From the NCBI RefSeq assembly GCF_031143425.1, contig NC_090444.1, positions 1,314,663,324 through 1,314,727,323 of the forward strand: a stretch of DNA of 64,000 nucleotides, in the 5' to 3' direction. Shown here piece by piece: positions 32,350 through 44,560 of this stretch. The notes below the pieces were generated by a model. It saw nothing but the letters and a program-made list of their open reading frames with translations, did no database searches and was not told where the DNA came from. Origin of the DNA: Pleurodeles waltl (taxonomy: Eukaryota > Chordata > Amphibia > Caudata > Salamandridae). The first letter of the stretch is position 1. Each line of letters opens with the position of its first letter. Both the position numbers and the translations under genes were made by a program.

Positions 32350-35038
32350 TGTAGGAACTTGGCTCCGTATGTACAATTTCAAAGTAAGAAATAGCATGCA
32401 CAGAGTCCAAGGGTTCCCCTTAGAGGTAAGATAGTGGCAAAAAGAGATATTTCTAATGCTCTATTTTGTGGTAGTGTGGTTGAGCAGTAGGCTTATCAGA
32501 GGGTAGTGCTAAGCATTTGTTGTACACACAGGCAATAAATGAGGAACACACACTCAAAGACAATTCCAGGCCAATAGGTTTTTGTATAGAAAAATATATT
32601 TTCTTAGTTTATTTTAAGAACCACAGGTTCAAGATTTACAAACAATACTTTAAATGAAAGGTATTTCACTCAGGTATCTTAGGAACTTTGAATCAACACA
32701 ATATCATGTACGGTTTTGGCACAAATGGCAATAAGCTATTTTAAAACTAGACACTTAGGGCAATTTTCAACAGTTCCTGGAGGAAGTAAGTATTGGTTAG
32801 TTTTGCAGGTAAGTAAAACACCTACAGGTTTCAAAGCTGGGTCCAAGGTAGCCCACCTTTGGGGGTTCAGGGCAACCCCAAAGTTACCACACCAGCAGCT
32901 CAGGGCCGGTCAAGTGCAGAGGTCAAAGTGGTGCCCAAAACGCATAGGCTTCAATGGAAAAGGGGGTGACCCGGTTCCAGTCTGGCAGCAGGTAAGTACC
33001 CGCGACTTCGGAGGGCAGGCCAGGGGGGTTTTGTAGGGCACCGGGGGGGGGGGGCGGGGGGGGACACAAGTCAGCACAAAAAGTACACCCTCAGTGGCAC
33101 AGGGGCGGCCGGGTGCAGAGTGCAAACAGGGGTCGGGCTTGCAATTGGTTTCAATGGGAGACCCAGGGGTCTCTTCAGCGAAGCAGGCAGGCAAGGGGGG
33201 GGGCTCCTCGGGGTAGCCACCACCTGGGCAAGGGAGAGGGCCTCCTGGGGTCGCTTCTGCACTGGAGGTCGGATCCTTCAGGTCCTGGGGGCTGCGGGTG
33301 CAGTGTCTTTACCAGGCGTCGTGTTCTTTGAAGAAGGCAGTCGTGGTCAGGGGGAGCCTCTGGATTCCCTCTGCAGGCATCGCTGTGGGGGCTCAGGGGG
33401 GCAACTATGGCTACTCACGGGCTTGCAGTCGCCGGGGAGTCCTCCCTGTAGTGTTGGTTTTCCGCAGGTCGAGCCGGGGGCGTCGAGTGCAGAGTAGAAA
33501 GTCTCACGCTTCTGGCGGGAAACGTGTTTTGTCTCTAAAAGTTGCTTCTTTGTTGCAAAGTTGCAGTTTCTTTGGAACAGGGCCGCTGTCCTCTGGAGTT
33601 CTTGGTCCTTTTAGATGCAGGGTAGTCCTCTGAGGCTTCAGAGGTCGCTGGACCCTGGGGGACGCGTCGCTGTTGCAGTTTTTCTTGAAGTGGGGAGACA
33701 GGCCGGTAGGGCTGGGGCCAAAGCAATTGGTGTCTCTGTTTTCTCTGCAGGGCTTCAGGTCAGCAGTCCTTCTTCGTCTTCAGGTTGCAGGAATCTATCT
33801 TCCTAGGTTCTGGGGGGCACTAAATACTCAATTTAGGGGTGTGTTTAGGTCTGGGAGGTTAGTAGCCAATGGCTACTAGCCCTGAGGGTGGCTACACCCT
33901 CTTTGTGCCTCCTCCCTGAGGGGAGGGAGGCACATCCCTAATACTATTGGGGGAATCCTCCATCTGTAAGATCGAGGATTTCTAAAAGTCAGAGTCACCT
34001 CAGCTCAGGACACCTTAGGGGTTGTCCTGACTGGCCAGTGACTCCTCCTTGTTTTTCTCATTATCTCCTCTGGCCTTGCCGCCAAAAGTGGGGCCGTGGC
34101 TGGAGGGGGCGGGCATCTCCACTAGCTGGGATGCCCTGTGGCGCTGTAACAAAGGGGGTGAGCCTTTGAGGCTCACCGCCAGGTGTTACTGCTCCTGCAT
34201 GGGGAGGTGAGAAGCACCTCCACCCAGTACAGGCTTTGTTACTAGCCACAGAGTGACAAAGGCACTCTCCCCATGTGGCCAGCAACATGTCTGGTGTGTG
34301 GCAGGCTGGTAAAACTAGTCAGCCCACACTGGAAGTCGGGTATGTTTTCAAGAGGCATCTCTAAGATGCCCTCTGGGTGTATTTCACAATAAAATGTACA
34401 CTGGCATCAGTGTGCATTTATTGTGCTGAGAAGTTTGATACCAAACTTCCCAGTTTTCAGTGTAGCCATTATGGTGCTGTGGAGTTCGTGTTTGACAGAC
34501 TTCCAGACCATATACTCTTATGGCTACCCTGCACTTACAATGTCTAAGGTTTTGCTTAGACACTGTAGGGGCATAGTGCTCATGCACCTATGCCCTCACC
34601 TATGGTATAGTTAACCCTGCCTTAGGGCTGTAAGGCCTTCTAGAGGGGTGACTTATCTATGCCATAGGCAGTGTGAGGTTGGCTTGTCACCCTGAGGGGA
34701 GTGCCATGTAGACTTAGTCATTTTCTCCCCACCAGCACACACAAGCTGGCAAGCATTGTGTCTGTGCTGAGTGAGGGGTCCCTAGGGTGGCATAAGACAT
34801 GCTGCAGTCCTTAGAGACCTTCCCTGGCATCAGGGCCCTTGGTACCAGGGGTACCAGTTACATGGACTTACCTGGATGCCAGGGTGTGCCAATTGTGGAG
34901 ACAAAGGTACAGTTTTAGGGAAAGAACAATGGTGCAGGGGCCTGGTTAGCAGGCCTCAGCACACTTTCAATTCATAACTTGGCACCAGCAAAGGCAAAAA
35001 GTCAGGGGGTAACCATGCCAAGGAGGCATTTCCTTACA
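32350..35038 (+). mobile_element. Solo LTR, 2,689 bp, family B
   Basis: Starts TGTAGGAACTTGGC and ends GCATTTCCTTACA, flanked by perfect GTAGA duplications (32345-32349 and 35039-35043). TG...CA termini plus a 5-bp duplication fit LTR integration by a retroviral/Ty3-type integrase. It is unrelated by eye to family A. It has a C-rich/G-rich core with a long G tract (33040-33062) and no coding region. It lies in the L2 relic. A solo LTR forms by recombination between two LTRs, deleting the interior. Confidence 0.87.
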
Positions 35039-35043
35039 GTAGA

Positions 35044-35473
35044 TGACTAAGATCTTGTTGTGGGAACAAACGTAAAGCATTTACCAATGTCATCAAAGGA
35101 TTTTTAAAGGCAAGCCCATGAACGAGTGATAGTGATGGGAGTGAGGTGGGCATAGTTAAAAGCCCAAATAGATACCAACATGTCAGAAAAGCAGTGCTTG
35201 TGCGCTGCTATGCTCAACCTAAAAGGGCTGAAATAATGAGCCTTTTTTTGCTACGAAAAAGTGCAAATTCATCTTTCCTCTCAGTTAATGACTGCTCTGA
35301 AGCCCGCAGTCATTTCAGGAGGGCACTCGGACTGCAGAAACTCCTGAATAGTTTACTTCTCAACTTAAGGTCTGATGTTTTGAATCTAACATTGCCTCCT
35401 ATCAAGACATTTACTTTATACAAATGTAATGTAAAATATTATTCTGGAAGTTTTTTTCTTATTTAAAAAAAAA
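35044..35473. other. No recognised feature; possibly upstream LINE remnant
   Basis: Continues the sequence interrupted by the solo LTR. The first 60 bases could be further L2 5' sequence, but no motif is clear. It ends in an A-rich stretch at 35464-35473. Confidence 0.3.
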
Positions 35474-35988
35474 GGGTTAGATTTACAAGAAAGTGGTGCA
35501 GTGGTCCCGATTTGCCAGTTTTCTTGCGTCCCCCTACCAGCACCTAACGACACAGTGGTTGCGCCATATTTATAATACAGTGTACCATGGCATTCATTGG
35601 CACAATAGCGTCAACATTTTTTATGGTATTGTGGCACTTTGCTGCATTAGTGTCACAAATGTTGATGCTAGTGCAACAAAACACAGGGAGGCCCATAGGT
35701 TAATATGGGTGTGTCATTTTAACACCTGCCTTGAGCATGCGTTAAAATTGACAGAAAAAAATAGCACAGTGCCATTTTTTCGTGCCTCCCTGTTTGGGAA
35801 CGCCCCCTTGCATACATTATGCCTGGCGCAGGCATAATATGGCGCAAGGGGTTACAAGGTGGTACAATTCATGCATTCCGACACTTTGTAAATATGGCGA
35901 GGGGAAATGGCCTACTTAGTGCCGCCTTAGCATAAAGAAAATGTTGCTAGGGTGATGTTGAGAGGTGCTAGGGGCTTGTAAATCTGCC
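35474..35988. mobile_element. Non-autonomous inverted-repeat element (MITE-like)
   Basis: Begins GGGTTAGATTTACAAG and ends CTTGTAAATCTGCC, sharing an 11-base perfect terminal inverted match (AGATTTACAAG). The interior is not coding and contains GTGTCA/TGGCAC type repeats. No convincing target-site duplication. Confidence 0.6.
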
Positions 35989-37531
35989 TTTAAGTACTTC
36001 TAGAGGTTCATAATGTGGACACAGCTGACTCAAAACAGAAGATCAGAAAACAGCACTGGGATAGGCAGATTAGAAGACGCACACCTATAATTACATGCAC
36101 TGGGAACATGTAGGATTGTTTCCTTCTAAGTGCAGTACTGTATGTTTTACAAAAACTCCTTTACTCTGGGAGTTAGAAGGGACAGTATTCATTTGCCTTT
36201 TCTTGCTTGATAAGTCAATCCTGATGCATAATTTTGGTCTCCACTGCCACATGTAGCTCTGTAGAAATGCAACTGCAAATAAGTTGCATCAATTCCAATG
36301 GGTCTGCTATAAACAGCGATAACACTTCTGCGCTCTTATTAGCTCACATCTGGTGAGTATGTTTTATGTAGGGCACCTAGTGAGTTGAATTGCTTTTAGG
36401 TGTGTAGGTAAGTATGAGTGATCGATTGGTACTGGTGTCATTGAAGGTAGGAGGACTTCGAGTACAAAAGCCTTACTGAGAAGTACAAGCCTCCAGCACG
36501 ATAAGGGGAGACCTGCCCTATCAATCCCTGGCCTCTCTGCAGAGATTGCGAACAAGGAACCGAACAAGGAGATAGATGCCTTAGTGCATAAAGGATACAT
36601 CCTACTGAAAACTGTGCTAAAATCAGGACCACTGGAATTATGCAACTTTGTGTCTGTGGCTTAGACACATAATTAAAGATTTGTGAAGGTGTCACATAAT
36701 CCATTATCTGCTGCATATTCTGCAGAGTTTAACAAAAAAGATTCCAGTTCAAACGGATGAAAAACTACTAAAAAGGCTTCAAAACGTGTTACTGCACTAA
36801 AGGCAGCTCACAAAGATTAACTGGTCACCTTTATATTTCTTACTGCTGTACTTGGATACCAGACAAGCAATAAAAGGGGACTCCTTTGTCCAGAAAATGT
36901 TTATAGGTGTAAAAATGAGGTAATACTATCATAAAATGTGGCACGTTAATCCGCATAATTTTCCTTTCATTGCCAAATAATTTTGTAAACCCTTCCACAT
37001 AATTTGATCGTCCTCTGTCGCATAGTTTCAAGGGGTCTGGTATGTTCAACAATTCATTGCACAGAGGATGTCAACGAATCAGCAGAGAAACCCCAAATGT
37101 GTACAACTAGACCTGGTAGTTGTAATGTTGAATAACAAATTCCATTTATAGTGCACACGCCACAACTGAATAGTCATTTACTTAATGTATGTTATTGCTA
37201 GGCGATGGAAACTCTTTTTATCGACCTTAGTTGGAAGGAAGGCTATGACACCCCAACAAGGATTAGAATCTGTAACTCGGAAGTTACACAAAGATCCCTG
37301 TTGGATGTTCGTTAACTCAACGAGGCCTCTCGTGTCTTAACAATACGAGGTTTCATTCGCTTACCTTGGACACATAAAACTATAACATTTCTAAAATCTG
37401 TGCATTTCATTCCAGTGGTTTAATACTACATAAAACAAAGAGTTCACACATACCATTAGCACAGCTCGTGTGTATGTATCACATGTCATTAAAGCATTTG
37501 AGAGATAAGCAGGTCAATGACAATTCTATGT
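35989..37531. other. No recognised feature
   Basis: No protein fragment is recognisable on either strand. A small CTGTAACTCGGAAGTTACA hairpin lies near 37270. Confidence 0.4.
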
Positions 37532-37547
37532 CAGGACCGGAGGCTTC

Positions 37548-37706
37548 GGATTATGCTTTCTCTCTCTTTACTGCAAAAACTCAGCAGCCAATGAAATTTA
37601 ACAAAATAAAGAACTACATTTCCCATAAAATCCAGTAGTTCATGTCCACCAATCACAGGTGACCTGTCCATATAACTGACTCTCTCAGCATAGTCCTTCC
37701 TCTTTC
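37548..37706 (+). repeat. DIRS 1 left inverted terminal repeat
   Basis: GGATTATGCTTTCTCTCTCT through CAGCATAGTCCTTCCTCTTTC is the near-perfect reverse complement of 42859-43018. The outermost 37532-37547 is unique to this end and complements the internal region at 42428-42443. Confidence 0.9.
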
Positions 37707-38292
37707 TTTGCTGCTGCAGCCAAGAGATAAGTGTTTTCCCTAATCACTGTACTTTATTCGTTTATATTGCTTATTTGTGTAATTTTCTGCACAGCGTTGA
37801 GTGGGAGTGGGCTCTACATGCTCCGCAGTGCATTCCCTGCGCGGCGCGCCGTTATTTAAATCATTTTCTTTGCCCTTTTCGGCGAGCAAAGGGCTCGGCA
37901 TTTGCCAGTGGGCGTGTCCGCTCATTCGCTTAGGAGTCGTTTGGACTCCTAGACCGCGGTGCGCGCTAAGAGGACAAGTCCTCTTTTTATGCTTATGTTC
38001 GCGCATGCGCCCTCCTCGTTCTTTCTTACGCGAAGAGAACGAGGTGTGTGCTGCGCATTAGGAGGCTTGAGAGAAGCTATTTTCAGCTCGTCTCTCCTCC
38101 TGAAAGCAATCGCGAGCCCTGGAACGCCCGACGGGGCGATTATAACATATAAGGCTTTGCCGAGGGGAAAAGCAGGAGCTCCCTCCACATTTGAACATTT
38201 AGCTGTGACATTAAGACAAGTATATATACATAATTCAATATCAATTTGACCAGTTTCCTGCTGGGAAATACTATCCCCCCCTGATCTCCTCC

Positions 38293-39625
38293 ATGCCCTC
38301 TGTTCCTATGGCGTACTACGCTGGAGAGGATGATTTCTATCAGGACCAACCTGATTCTATAGATGACCATATGGAGGAAAGACTAGTGGAAGCTCTGGGC
38401 TACCATGTCCAGGATTCAGTGAATCAGGCTCTTATCAACACTCTAAAACCTTTTGCTCAGCCCTTGAGACGCTTTGGGCAGCGTGAATTGAGCGGTCGCC
38501 CCCTAATGGATGCTGGTTCGCAGCCGACCAGCTACCTGATCTGGCTATGTCCCAGGGAGCCAGCCTTAAAAAGACCATTGTCGTCAGCAGATATCCTAGC
38601 AACTATGGCCGCATCAGTGATGCAAGATCACGGCTATGATGTTTATTTGTCACTAGACACGTCGGAAATTAGCAGAGAGGCTTCTGCTAGACCAGGCGGC
38701 CTTTCTTCCTCTGCTCAGTCCTCCGGCTCGGACCAGGATCAAGAAGACCCCAAACCAATGGGGAAGCGTAAACGCAAATCCCATAATACGCAGGAACGTG
38801 GCTCTTCCTACCGCACCCTTTCCTTTGATTCTGAAAGTATAATTCACCCCAGATCCACAGAATGGCTCCCACGTGAGGAGGTTGCTCAGTACGTCCAAGA
38901 TCATATTCGCAAAGGGTTTGACCGTGAGGTTAGGAACACCTTGCGTTCAGAATGTCCCCGTTCTTCACTGCAGGGCAAGGTAACAGAGACTCTGGATTTA
39001 GACCCAAATATGGCAACTTTCATGCGAAAACTTTCCAAGGACCCTAAAAAAGGTCTGGATCGCGCCTGAAAGAACTGTCAAGACAGACTTCTTGATATCT
39101 CTGGTCCCCTCACAAAGATCCTTGAGTTAGCCGTCCAGGCTAAGGAGTCTGAGTCTTCCTTGGATCCTCAGACAATTGTAGAGTGAGCTCAACGAGCAAT
39201 CTGTCTACTGGGCAATGCGAACTGCGCCATTTCTACAGAACGCAGACGCTCATTTCTCATGAGAATTGATCCTAAATTGGCAGATCTAGCCCCAACGACG
39301 TGGGCCCTGCAGCTAATAGCTTACTTTTTGGTGACAAATTTGTGAAGGATTTGGGGAAGTATGTTGTCACTTTTTCTGCCTTGGATAAGGCTCAGTCCTC
39401 TATAAGGAAGATGTTTAATAGAGGCCTTTTTGCCAGGGCCGGACGCTTTAGAGGCCGAGCGCCGGGCCGTGGCTTCAATCAGGCCTCAGGCAATTACAAT
39501 CAGCAAGGACAAGGATACTATTCCAGATCTGGATTCTATCCCTCCCGAGGCCACGGTTACCGTAATAGAGGCGGCGCCAACTCCGCCGAAGGGCCCTCCA
39601 CAGGTGAGAATTATTCCTTTTTCAG
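38293..39625 (+). pseudogene. DIRS 1 gag-like protein, broken
   Basis: MPSVPMAYYAGEDDFYQDQ opens the frame. An acidic, Ser-rich stretch (SSSAQSSGSDQDQEDP) and a basic PMGKRKRKSH patch precede the conserved WLPREEVAQYVQDHIRKGFD and LSKDPKKGLDR. TGA at 39067 interrupts it, KNCQDRLLDISGPLTKILEL follows, a second TGA lies at 39184, then AQRAICLLGNANCAISTERR. A frameshift near 39295 leads to LLFGDKFVKDLGKYV and an RG-rich tail (RFRGRAPGRGF) suited to nucleic-acid binding. Both TGA codons look like altered Trp codons. Likely capsid role by analogy. Confidence 0.78.
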
Positions 39626-41400
39626 AAGTTTTTCTGGGAGGGAGATTGAAAGATCATTTAAGATTGAAAGATCATTTAAGTGCATGGGAACGGATATCTC
39701 AAGATCCGTGGATCCTTCAGACTGTCCAAGGATACAGGATAGAGTTTTATGCCCCTCCTCATCAAACAAACTTTCCTTGTCCTCTCATTTTCCCCCCAAA
39801 CAGATGGTTATTTCATAGACGACGAGATAGCTCGATTACTCCAGAAACACGCCATTTGCCGTTCCGATCCGCATCCAAAGGGGTTTGTAAGTTTGATCTT
39901 TCTAGTTCAGAAGAAAGGAGGTGGCTCCCGGTTAGTTCTCAATCTGAAGGAATTCAACTCCTGGGTGGTCTACCGTCATTTCAAGATGGAAGGCATCCAT
40001 CTATTAAGAGGCCTTCTGTTAGAAGGAGATTTATTAGTACGGTTAGACCTAAAGGATGCTTACCTTTCGGTTCCCATCTTCGAGCCTCATCGACGGTTCC
40101 TCCAATTCTGTTGGCGGGAGACTTGGTTCAAATTCTCCGTCCTTCCTTTCAGTCTGTCGTCCGCTCCTTGATGTTTTACCAAACTTTTAAGACCAGTAGT
40201 CCAACTACTCAGAGAAAGGGGCGTTTGTCTCATTATATATTTAGACGTCATTTTTATCATGGCTCAATCGAAAGAGTCAGTCCTCCTTCACCTTTCATGG
40301 ACGGTTCAACTCCTACAGGATCTGGGATTCCTGATCAACTTAGACAAATCAGTGTTTACCCCGTCTAAGGTTGTAGAATTCTTAGGGTTTCAAGTAGACT
40401 CCATCAAAGCGCAATTGTTTTTTCCTCTAGCAGAGGAAATCCATCAAGAAAGAATTGAGGAGAGCCCTTGCCTCTCAGACTATATCATTGAAGACCCTAG
40501 CACGTCTGGTGGGTCTATTGGCTTCTTCAATACAGGCAATTTTTCCAGGGCCTCTTCACTATCGAGCATTGCAGCGCTTGAAGATTCTTCATCTCCGCAA
40601 GGGCCTATCGTAAGCAGAACTGATTGTTCTGTCGGACAAAGCCAAGTCGGAAATCAACTGGTGGTTAGCGCACATGGATGCCTGGAACGGTAGAGCCATC
40701 TTTGCCTCGAGTCCGGAGATAATTATAGAGTTGGATGCCAGCCGGTGGGGCTGGGAAGCCCGTTGCGGCTCAGTTCAGATGGGGGGTCGTTGGTCCCAGG
40801 ATGAGTTATCCCTTCACATCAATTGCCTGGAACTGCTAGCGGGAGCATTTGCTATTCGATTCCTGTCTCCGCAGAAGGGGAAATGTTGTATTCTTCTTCG
40901 GATGGACAACATTTCAGCAGTTCAATACATCAACCATCTGGGCGGGACCAGGTCCCGGGTACTAGTGGAGATTGCGAAGGAGTTTTGTCTTCTCCATCAC
41001 ATATGAGTGACGGCGGAATATATTCCGGGCCGAGACAGTCTCATTGCGGACTGGAATTCTCGATTCCTCAGGGATGGCAGCGATTGGAGGCTGGATCCTC
41101 TGATATTCAACAAGTTGAACTCCCTATGGGGTCCTTGCGGGGTAGATCTGTTTGCCTCAAGACTCAACACTCAACTGACATGTTTCTTCAGTTGGAGACC
41201 GGACCCTTTGGCGGCCGGGACGGATGCATTTCTTCAGTCTTGGGAGTCGGGAATACTTTATGCGTTTCCCCCGTTCATCATGATTCAGAGAGTACTCTCT
41301 CAGATGACAGAGGGCAGAATTGATTTTAGTGACGCCCATTTGGAAGGCTCAACCTTGGTTCCCATTGGCAATGTCGATGTCATGCGCCCCCCCGTGGCGA
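39590..41400 (+). pseudogene. DIRS 1 reverse transcriptase and RNase H, broken
   Basis: RT lead-in FLGGRLKDHL and WERISQDPWILQTV begins in one frame. After a shift near 39790 come GSRLVLNLKEFNSWV, motif A VRLDLKDAYLSVPI and FSLSSAP, then TGA at 40169 where Trp is usual. The catalytic box reads IIYLDVIFIMAQS, so the second Asp of YLDD is Val. A further shift near 40443 precedes RNase H: EIIIELDASRWGWEA, INCLELLAGAFAI, RMDNISAVQYIN, TGA at 41004, then DSLIADWNSRF and GVDLFASRLNTQL. RNase H acidic residues persist, but RT is catalytically dead. Confidence 0.85.
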
Positions 41401-41455
41401 TTCTGCAGGACCCTCGACTATTGTTAGATCCAATGGGATCTCCCCATCCACTGAT

Positions 41456-42414
41456 ATGGAGCGATCAGTTAGCCCTCATGGCGTGGAGAATTTCCGGAGA
41501 CGCTGGCAAGTGCCGGGAGTTTCGGACAACGCAATGTTCTTCTTGTCTCAGTCTTGGGCTCCTTCCACTCACAAACGATATCAATCTGCCTGGAAGAGAT
41601 GGGTGTGTTGGTGCAATCAACGAGATATTGATCCCGTGAGGTCCTCCATTGTTATGATCGTCAATTTTCTGTCAGAGCTAGCTTCGCAGGGTCTAGCCTA
41701 TAGAACCATTAATAACTTTAGATCAGCGATTTCGGCGGGCCATCCCCATATAGAAGGTAAACTGACTGGGGAACACCCGTTAGTGTGTAAGTTACTTCGG
41801 GGAATTCGCATGGTGGCCCCTCCTCAACCTAAATATTCCTCCCTGTGGGATGTAGATATTGTTTTAAAGTATTTGAAATCATGGCCATGCAATGAGGATC
41901 TTTCGCCCAAGCAGCTTTGAGCGAAGTTGACCATTCTGTTAGTGTCGGATGTGCGAGCTTTGGATTTGGCAGGTAGAGTATTTACTTCTTCTGGAGTTTC
42001 ATTTACTATTTCAATCATACTAAGACATTTTCTAGAAGTGTTTCATATCCAGCTTTTCCTCATCACCAAAAGTTATGTATTGTAAAATGTTTAAAAGCTT
42101 ATGAGGAACGTACTAGAGAAGTACGCCAGAATTTTCAGGGCCAGTTGTTGATTTCCTTCCAAAAGCCTTTTGGTCCTGTTTCAGTAGCGACGTTAGCACG
42201 TTGGGTCTGCTGGATCCTACAAGAAGCTGGCATAGATGTTTCTCAATTTGGGGCACATTCTGTCAGGGGAGCGATGGCATCTAAGTCATTCTCAAATGGT
42301 TCTCGTTTGGAGGACATTAAGAGAGCGGCTGATTGGTCATCAGACTCTACATTTAAGGTCTTCTATCATAAGCCGATTGTTGATGTAGTGTCGAATGTTG
42401 TAAATCAGCTTTGA
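41456..42414 (+). pseudogene. DIRS 1 tyrosine recombinase, broken
   Basis: Integrates the circular DNA copy. The core-binding part is intact: THKRYQSAWKRWVCWC, IVNFLSELASQGLAYRTI and HPLVCKLLRGIRM. A TGA at 41918 follows, then AKLTILLVSDVRALDLAGR. Compared with the second DIRS copy, the stretch LCLISCKR containing catalytic Arg I is missing. Stops near 42085 follow. The end regains frame with HSVRGAMASKSF (His-x-x-Arg) and FKVFYHKPI (nucleophile Tyr) and stops at 42414. With Arg I deleted it cannot catalyse. Confidence 0.87.
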
Positions 42415-42418
42415 ACTA

Positions 42419-42518
42419 GCATAATCCAAAGCCTCCGGTCCTGAAATAAAATAAAAAAAATTCTAGCTATCGCGTCAAGAATTTTCAATTCTATTAAGGA
42501 CACTGAGGCGAGGATTAT
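42419..42518. promoter_or_regulatory. DIRS 1 internal complementary region
   Basis: 42419-42443 complements the left outer terminus (37532-37556), and 42461-42518 complements the right outer terminus (43011-43067), including TTCTAGCTAT and CAAGAATTTTCAATTCT. In DIRS1 models this region templates completion of the ends and circle formation. It begins immediately after the recombinase stop. Confidence 0.88.
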
Positions 42519-42858
42519 CTCTCCCATGGATAAAATATCGGTTATATATATTTGTCTGGTGAATAAAAAGTTTATATTAATACTTTGATTTTACAGTTTT
42601 GACATACCCTCCCTGATGATATAAATGATTTATTCAATTCCGTGAATATTATTATGGCTTATTCTTTTTTCCTAGGTTCGTAAATCAAGGGCGTTTGATC
42701 GTGTTTGGATCTTTCCGTTTCGGTTCAGTTTGAATCTGTGGAATGCTGATATGGCGGTGGTCTATCGTCAAAAGGTTGTTCAGTTCTAGGAGAGACGATT
42801 GGATGAAGGTTCCGGGGTGTCCAGTTCGGATTCAAGTAATCTTATGGTTCATTACAAA

Positions 42859-43069
42859 GAAAGAGGAAGGACTATGCTGAGAGAGTCAGTTATATGGACA
42901 GGTCACCTATGATTGGTGGAAATTAACTACTGGGTTTTATGGAAAATGTAGTTGTTTATTTTGTTAAATTTCATTGGCTGCTGAGTTTTTGCAGTAAAGA
43001 GAGAGAAAGCATAATCCTCTCCTCCGTGTCCTTAAAAGAATTGAAAATTCTTGACGCAATAGCTAGGCA
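42859..43069 (-). repeat. DIRS 1 right inverted terminal repeat and outer extension
   Basis: 42859-43018 mirrors the left repeat. 43019-43069 (CTCCTCCGTGTCCTTAAAAG onward) is specific to the right end and is complemented by the internal region. Identity to the left repeat is about 95% by eye, so this copy is not very old. Confidence 0.88.
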
Positions 43070-44560
43070 TTTTTTTTACTCATGATGGTCAGCGGATTGA
43101 ATACGTATTTTAAATTGGGTAATAGTACAAGCAGTTCTTCAGGGCGCTTAGAAACAGCTGATACGCCATTAAAAGTGTTGCAATTATTTTATGCTGTTAT
43201 GATTTAAATGGAGCAAGTTATAGTATATCCTCAATAGAATTCCCCGCCCTTGTGAATGAATACACTCCCTGACTTGTTTTCGAAGCAACAGAAACTAGAA
43301 AGGATCGCGGCTGCATAGAAAGGCAAACTGAAACCAGAGGAGGGGCCATCACACACTGTAACAGGAGGAAGTATGACGTAATGTGATGGTCAAAATGAAA
43401 ATGTCCACTTATAAAACGCCTGGGGGCAGTGGGGAGACATTTCACAAAATGCACCAATAAAAATGAAGCATTTAAGACGAGGACAACAATGAATGAATAG
43501 CAAGATTGGGCGTGGTTAAAAGCCCACCGAGAGATTACAACAGGCTCTAGAGCGCTTGCGCGCACGACCCCATTGAGTGGGTATGCAAAACTCACACAAA
43601 GGGGTGCCCCATGATGTGAACCAAGCCTGTGATTCAACACCATTATGGGAATAAGGCACAGATGCAGTTTTATTACACGTGAAAACCCGACAGTTAAACC
43701 CGCCCTTTTACATCAAGGTTTACCACGAGGTGCAGTAATATCCTCCACAAAATGTGCAATGTTAATTAGAATGTAGTCTCCAGCAGGAAACCAAATCCGG
43801 GTTACATGGGGACATGTAACGAACACCTTAGGGTGAAGGTGGTAGGGCTTTGCCAGAAACGGCATATTAAACTAATGCTTTTTATGGTGGCAAAAGGAAG
43901 GATTATTTTATATTCTTCTCCATTATATATCCCACTCAAACCTCTTTCTTCACATCTGAAGTTTCTGCTTTCAAGGCTTCTGAATTCTCAAGCTGTAAAC
44001 CATGTCCAACAAAGAGCCCGAACAAAGCATGATGTGGTCCACAAAGAGTGGCCAAAATATATTAAAAATAAGAGCTGTTTGAAGTCAGATGAACAGTAAT
44101 AAAGTTTCAGTTAAACAATAGTCACACCGGTCTAGCTTTTGAGTCGTTCTAGCTATGAAATGAACACCATTAAATTGTCGTAATAACTTACTGCTACAAG
44201 ATAGCTGCTTGGGGGAGGGGTGTGCACGTGCGCGTGCAGTCTGCAGGTAGGGAACTAGAGTGAAATACACACTTGACGGGATCTGACAGCACCATTAAAT
44301 ACAAGGAATTAACACACAGAATCAGCATGAGGGGAGCGTTCAATGTGTTAATATAATAACAGTGTTAATCTCAGGGGCGTAGCATGACCTGTAAAACTGG
44401 GGAGGGGGGGTGCGTGCTTCTGACTTCCCAACAATCATGCTAGGGTGTCTTGTTAAAAAATATATCTTATAAGAAGCTGGATGGGGGTGTGTGTGTGGGG
44501 GGCTTAAGAGGCAATGGAAAGAGAGGAGGGCTGATTGTTAGGGGTACTTAAAACACAATG
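43070..44560. other. No recognised gene
   Basis: No coding fragment. CAGGGGCGTAGC at 44373 resembles the terminal motif of some hAT-type MITEs, but no partner end was found. A G-rich run lies at 44400-44412. Confidence 0.4.

Larger units (their letters stand above)
37532..43069 (+). mobile_element. DIRS-like retrotransposon 1, nearly full length, inactive
   Basis: Inverted terminal repeats of about 165 bp (37548-37706 and 42859-43018) enclose gag-like, RT/RNase H and tyrosine-recombinase genes. Just after the recombinase lies an internal complementary region (42419-42518) whose first part complements the left outer end (CAGGACCGGAGGCTT) and whose second part complements the right outer end. 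That arrangement is diagnostic of DIRS1-type elements, which replicate through a circular intermediate. No methyltransferase domain was recognised. Genes carry stops, frameshifts and lost catalytic residues. Confidence 0.9.

Noticed and set aside
36438..36716. Possible retroelement fragment
   Set aside because: Neither strand gives a motif strong enough to name a family.
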